From positions 1-24,860 of the forward strand of contig JAWWAH010000012.1 in NCBI GenBank assembly GCA_033721415.1: a DNA stretch of 24,860 nucleotides. Reading direction: 5' to 3'. Shown piece by piece: positions 22,256-24,860 of the stretch. Below the pieces are notes generated by a model. That model worked only from the letters and a program-made list of their open reading frames with translations. It had not been told where the DNA came from and ran no database searches. The translations under genes were made by a program, and so were the position numbers. The number at the start of each line of letters is the position of its first letter. The first letter of the stretch is position 1. This stretch comes from JAWWAH01 sp033721415 (GTDB taxonomy: Bacteria; Patescibacteriota; Minisyncoccia; Spechtbacterales; 2-12-FULL-38-22).

Positions 22256-23101
22256 TTATTTTTGCTCCAAGGCAAGATCTATTGTTGCTTTAATCGCGCT
22301 ATATGGCTGAGCTCCACTAATTGGATAGGTCTTACCGTTTGGCGCAACAACAACACTATAAGGTGTCCCCCTAAGACCTGCTGTCATGGCATCTTCCAAG
22401 TCCGCTTGAACGTAATCGGCATATTTTCCACTATCTAAACAACTTTGAAATTCTGCTCTGTCTAGACCAACATATGTAGCTATCTGAGGAAGCTGGGAAT
22501 CAGCTAAACCGTCATTTGAGGGGGTTATTTCCATTAAACGATCTAAGTATGCCCAAAAACCATCGTGACCGCCAAGCTCATAGGCACATTCCGTAGCCTG
22601 TGCTTCTCTTTCAGCTTTTTGATGTAATTGCTCTAGTGGGGCATGTCTATAAACCCAGGCTACCTTGCCATCATAATTATCTACAACTTGTTGTAGTGTA
22701 TCGTGTATTCTCTTGCAGAATGGGCACTCTGTATCAGAATATTCTATAATCTTCACAGGTGCATTTCTGTCACCCTTTATGTGGTCTCTTTGTGAAATTT
22801 CTCTATAGGATACCTCTTCTGGATTTTGCTGTTGAGTGCCTGCTTGTTGATTATTGTTAACTTTTCCTAAATCTGCAGCTAAATCTGCAGTATTATTTGT
22901 TCCTGCTCCACCTGAAAAATATACAGCCATCGCTATCAATCCACCTGCTATAATTATTGACATAGGAACAAGATAAGGATTTGTATTATTTTTATTTGGA
23001 ACTACTGGTGGCAGAGTCTCTTCGGGAACGACAGATGCCTCAGGAGCCTCTTTAGAAGAAAGCTTTTTCTTACTCTCTTTTTTGGGATCATTTTTTGACA
23101 T
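22256..23101 (-). CDS. Membrane-anchored DsbA-like thiol oxidoreductase
   Basis: Thioredoxin-fold protein of the DsbA/DSBA-like group, acting outside the membrane on protein disulfides. The cytoplasmic N-terminus (1-42) is charged and Pro-rich. A transmembrane segment (43-62) and a Gln/Asn-rich linker (68-95) lead to the thioredoxin fold with an inserted helical domain (105-280). The active site is C126-P-F-C129 (SDTECPFCKRI) and the cis-proline loop is RGTPYSV (P247). Two further cysteines (C172, C221) lie in the helical insert and may form a structural disulfide. It has its own promoter. Oxidase or isomerase role cannot be settled from sequence, and no VKOR or DsbB partner is in the window. 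Confidence 0.93.
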   Translation of the reverse strand: MSKNDPKKESKKKLSSKEAPEASVVPEETLPPVVPNKNNTNPYLVPMSIIIAGGLIAMAVYFSGGAGTNNTADLAADLGKVNNNQQAGTQQQNPEEVSYREISQRDHIKGDRNAPVKIIEYSDTECPFCKRIHDTLQQVVDNYDGKVAWVYRHAPLEQLHQKAEREAQATECAYELGGHDGFWAYLDRLMEITPSNDGLADSQLPQIATYVGLDRAEFQSCLDSGKYADYVQADLEDAMTAGLRGTPYSVVVAPNGKTYPISGAQPYSAIKATIDLALEQK

Positions 23102-23139
23102 AATATATTTTTATAAATTATTTTTTAATTATCTATAAC

Positions 23140-23168
23140 ATTATCCTATAAATTAAAATATATTGCAA
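23140..23168 (-). promoter_or_regulatory. Promoter of the DsbA-like gene
   Basis: On the minus strand TTGCAA (23168-23163), a 17-base spacer and GATAAT (23145-23140). The leader is about 30 bases, without a Shine-Dalgarno sequence. Confidence 0.6.
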
Positions 23169-23173
23169 CTATA

Positions 23174-23208
23174 CATAAAAACACTAGGAGGATATTCTCC
23201 TAGTGTTT
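23174..23208 (-). terminator. Terminator after the alpha/beta hydrolase gene
   Basis: A 12-bp stem (23179-23190 with 23197-23208), loop of six, is followed on the minus strand by a T run. It begins 3 bp past the hydrolase stop. Confidence 0.92.
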
Positions 23209-23210
23209 AA

Positions 23211-24062
23211 TCACTTAGAGGCAAAATCAAGAAGTACTTGGCTAAATTCGTTTGGAAATTCTAGCGGGGGCCAATGATGAGCTCCCTTAAATACATGTAG
23301 GGTAGAATTTGGAATTAGAGCAGTTGCATTATAAGCATGCTTAACTGGGAATACGCGGTCTTCAGACCCCCACATTATCATAACTGGAAGCTCAAGTGTA
23401 TGTAACATATGTGTTCTAACGATGCGACGTCGTTGTCCAAATATACTTACACCATGACGCAAAAGCTTTATTGAGCTTTTGTAATCATTTCTTAGTTGAT
23501 CAGCGTTATCCTTAGATAACTTATAAAACATCTCTTCTAATTTATTGCCAACGTATGGCAACTTAACAGTTCTCCACAACCAACTATCTTGACTTCTAAG
23601 GTCAAGAGAGTCAAATATTGCAAATAACTCCCCTATTGGTGGAATTGCTGCAAAACGCCAGCGCCAGATAATCTCTCTACCTAATCCTGCTGAATCCATT
23701 AACACTAACTTTCTAACCTTAGAAGGATAACGTAGTGTGTAATGCAGAGCGATTAATCCCCCAAACGATCCACCAACTATTATTGGATTTTCTATATTCA
23801 AAACTTCTATAAAATCTCTCATAAAAAGAGGAATATAAGAAGTATTTATTTCATATTTTTCTGCTGGGTCTGACTTCCCAAAACCTGGAAAATCAAGAGC
23901 GTAAACAGTAAAATTATTACTAAGATCGCATAAGATGTCTTCCCACTGGAGAAGAGAATTACCAAGTCCGTGAAGCAGGATCATTGGATCACCGCGTCCC
24001 GTCTTTGTATAGCAGACTCTCTTACCTGCAACTTCGGCATATTTGACCTCTGGTTGGGTCAT
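23211..24062 (-). CDS. Alpha/beta-fold hydrolase
   Basis: Soluble hydrolase of the alpha/beta superfamily, 283 residues, MhpC-like. The oxyanion-hole motif is HGLGNS (31-36), the nucleophile elbow VGGSFGG gives S99, the acid is D235 (WGSEDRVFP), and the base is H263 in GAHHWPPLE (H262 is adjacent). A helical lid lies at about 125-215. No signal peptide, so cytoplasmic; the substrate cannot be told (ester, lactone or C-C bond are all possible). It forms a single-gene unit with a consensus promoter, a terminator and the only textbook Shine-Dalgarno sequence in the window (AAGGAGGTGA, 5 bases before ATG). That signal differs from its neighbours and may mean recent acquisition or a need for strong translation. 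Confidence 0.92.
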   Translation of the reverse strand: MTQPEVKYAEVAGKRVCYTKTGRGDPMILLHGLGNSLLQWEDILCDLSNNFTVYALDFPGFGKSDPAEKYEINTSYIPLFMRDFIEVLNIENPIIVGGSFGGLIALHYTLRYPSKVRKLVLMDSAGLGREIIWRWRFAAIPPIGELFAIFDSLDLRSQDSWLWRTVKLPYVGNKLEEMFYKLSKDNADQLRNDYKSSIKLLRHGVSIFGQRRRIVRTHMLHTLELPVMIMWGSEDRVFPVKHAYNATALIPNSTLHVFKGAHHWPPLEFPNEFSQVLLDFASK

Positions 24063-24066
24063 TATT

Positions 24067-24076
24067 TCACCTCCTT
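24067..24076 (-). promoter_or_regulatory. Canonical Shine-Dalgarno sequence of the hydrolase gene
   Basis: On the minus strand AAGGAGGTGA, spaced 4-5 bases from the ATG at 24062. It fixes this start codon. Confidence 0.85.
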
Positions 24077-24096
24077 ATTTCAATGTACTTACCGCT

Positions 24097-24125
24097 AATA
24101 TACTACAATTATTGATACTAGTCAA
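24097..24125 (-). promoter_or_regulatory. Promoter of the alpha/beta hydrolase gene
   Basis: On the minus strand TTGACT (24125-24120), a 17-base spacer and TATATT (24102-24097). The leader is about 28 bases and contains the Shine-Dalgarno sequence. Confidence 0.72.
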
Positions 24126-24138
24126 AGATACAGCCCTT

Positions 24139-24166
24139 ATAAAAGCCCTATAAATAGGGCTTTTAT
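24139..24166 (-). terminator. Terminator after the glutaredoxin-like gene
   Basis: AAAAGCCCTA and TAGGGCTTTT form a 10-bp stem (24141-24150, 24155-24164) around a four-base loop, with T-rich ends. It lies 29 bp after the stop on the minus strand. Confidence 0.85.
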
Positions 24167-24194
24167 CTTTGTGACGATGATTATATCGTATATT

Positions 24195-24431
24195 TTATTC
24201 AATTTCTAACATTTTAGAAAGCACGTCCTTATTGAAGCCCACTACCAATTCACCATCGACATTGATTACGGGTACTCCCAGTTGGCCAGATTTCTCCACC
24301 ATTTCTTGTCTAGCCTCTGTATCTTCAGCCACATTTTTTTCTGTGTATTCTACATTGTTCTCTTTAAAGAACTCTTTTGCCGCATGGCAATAGTGGCAAG
24401 TTGGTGTTGTATATATGGTTACAGATTTCAT
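24195..24431 (-). CDS. Glutaredoxin-like protein (NrdH/YruB type)
   Basis: Small cytoplasmic thiol redox protein of 78 residues with one thioredoxin-fold domain. The active site is C12-H-Y-C15 in TTPTCHYCHAAK, the cis-proline loop is LGVPVINV, and the GELVVGF turn is typical of glutaredoxins of the NrdH/YruB group. It probably donates electrons to a reductase such as ribonucleotide reductase, but no nrd gene is present here. An extended -10 box lies 32 bases upstream of the ATG and a terminator follows, so it can be transcribed alone. Confidence 0.93.
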   Translation of the reverse strand: MKSVTIYTTPTCHYCHAAKEFFKENNVEYTEKNVAEDTEARQEMVEKSGQLGVPVINVDGELVVGFNKDVLSKMLEIE

Positions 24432-24463
24432 TTTTAAAATTATTAATTCTAAGGGTAATACTA

Positions 24464-24472
24464 ATTATAACA
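24464..24472 (-). promoter_or_regulatory. Extended -10 promoter of the glutaredoxin-like gene
   Basis: On the minus strand TGT-TATAAT, a perfect extended -10 that overlaps the stop codon of the preceding UBA-like gene. No good -35. Confidence 0.55.
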
Positions 24473-24776
24473 CAGATTGAAAAGAGGAAAAATTATACTC
24501 ATTGAAAGGATTCCAAACAGGGTCCCAAACTCTTAGATATAGTATTGCCACCAAACCTAGAAAAACTAACAGAAACAACAATACAAACCACCATTTAGAT
24601 ATCTTTTGCTTTTTTATTTTATCTGTGGGTTCGTTTGGTTTTTTTGCTTGGTATATAGCAGCTGTAATCTCTTCTTTTTTGTACCCAGCTCCCAAAAGAG
24701 CCTCAGTAATCTGGTTCTCAGAAAAACCATGCTTTATTTTTTGGTCAACGTATCTTTTTAGTTCTGCATCTAACAT
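24465..24776 (-). CDS. UBA-like domain, single-pass membrane protein
   Basis: A 103-residue protein. Residues 1-45 look like a UBA/CUE-type three-helix domain (YVDQKIKHGFSENQITEAL, then GAGYKKEEITAAIY), a form often seen in short CPR and archaeal proteins. A Lys-rich linker leads to a transmembrane segment (61-82), followed by a short aromatic tail (WDPVWNPFNEY). The domain would face the cytoplasm by the positive-inside rule. Function unknown. The start is supported by an extended -10 8 bases upstream; an unseen gene further right is closed off by a terminator, so this gene begins its own unit. Confidence 0.77.
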   Translation of the reverse strand: MLDAELKRYVDQKIKHGFSENQITEALLGAGYKKEEITAAIYQAKKPNEPTDKIKKQKISKWWFVLLFLLVFLGLVAILYLRVWDPVWNPFNEYNFSSFQSVL

Positions 24777-24784
24777 ATACTATT

Positions 24785-24793
24785 ATTTTATCA
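24785..24793 (-). promoter_or_regulatory. Extended -10 promoter of the UBA-like gene
   Basis: On the minus strand TGA-TAAAAT ends 8 bases before the ATG, which predicts a leaderless mRNA. No clear -35. Confidence 0.5.
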
Positions 24794-24828
24794 TACAAAA
24801 AAGATTTTTGCAGACAGTGTTTTATCCA

Positions 24829-24857
24829 GTAAAAATGAGCGCCCTAAGGCGCTCATT
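24829..24857 (-). terminator. Terminator of a gene beyond the right edge
   Basis: AATGAGCGCC/GGCGCTCATT form a 10-bp stem (24834-24843, 24848-24857) with a four-base loop, followed on the minus strand by a T run. It must serve a minus-strand gene outside the window. Confidence 0.85.
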
Positions 24858-24860
24858 CAG

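Noticed and set aside
1..24860. Alternative genetic code with TGA read as glycine.
   Set aside because: Genes ending at 15621 and 16753 stop at TGA exactly at the expected lengths, one within an ATGA overlap, so TGA is a stop.
1..24860. CRISPR arrays, insertion sequences, prophage or integron.
   Set aside because: No regularly spaced direct repeats, transposase or terminal inverted repeats were found; the only recombinase looks like a housekeeping Xer.

Overview
The window is AT-rich bacterial DNA with compact gene spacing. Its make-up points to a Candidate Phyla Radiation (Patescibacteria) genome, most likely a Parcubacteria/Paceibacteria-type lineage. Three things suggest this: many small membrane-anchored proteins of unknown function (Ada-like zinc-binding, UBA-like, CxxC miniproteins), a CAP-domain surface protein beside a sortase, and family variants usual in that group. 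TGA acts as a normal stop (both genes ending at 15621 and 16753 use it), so the TGA=Gly code of Gracilibacteria/Absconditabacteria is excluded. A bL9 gene is present, which argues against the CPR branches reported to lack it. The taxon is inferred; no rRNA or marker tree is available here.

Layout. 1-1259 (+): the 3' part of a secreted M23 murein peptidase, then a small membrane protein. 1260-2553 (+): a non-coding stretch carrying a promoter and a possible dif-like site, then a Xer tyrosine recombinase and a terminator. 2548-6717 (-): sortase followed by a CAP-domain protein, then murC, then an anchored Ada-like protein. 6768-7040 (+): rpmA. 7086-17721 (-): a long run of minus-strand genes. 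In transcription order these are two glycosyltransferases and an O-antigen-ligase-like polymerase/ligase in overlapping frames, a third glycosyltransferase, an LCP-family polymer transferase, an S41 protease, a NIF3-family protein, rplI and pyrG. 17815-18042 (-): a small membrane protein. 18169-22180 (+): priA, def, fmt and a CxxC miniprotein, with a reversed 60-codon gene between def and fmt. 22256-24776 (-): an anchored DsbA-like oxidoreductase, an alpha/beta hydrolase, a glutaredoxin-like protein and a UBA-like membrane protein, most with their own promoter and/or terminator.

How the genes fit together. Much of the window concerns the cell envelope: peptidoglycan precursor synthesis (murC), wall cleavage (M23), covalent protein anchoring (sortase), polysaccharide assembly and attachment (three glycosyltransferases, ligase/polymerase, LCP), envelope proteolysis (S41) and extracytoplasmic thiol chemistry (DsbA-like). 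The rest is translation (bL9, bL27, def, fmt), nucleotide synthesis (pyrG) and chromosome maintenance (Xer, PriA).

Most striking points: PriA keeps its eight zinc-binding cysteines but has lost its helicase motifs. A candidate dif site lies directly upstream of the single xer gene. The LCP enzyme carries an acidic low-complexity insert. Several genes have a -10 box so close to the ATG that their mRNAs should be leaderless, while the alpha/beta hydrolase has a textbook Shine-Dalgarno sequence. I see no CRISPR array, tRNA, rRNA or insertion sequence, and no wholly unknown multi-gene system.
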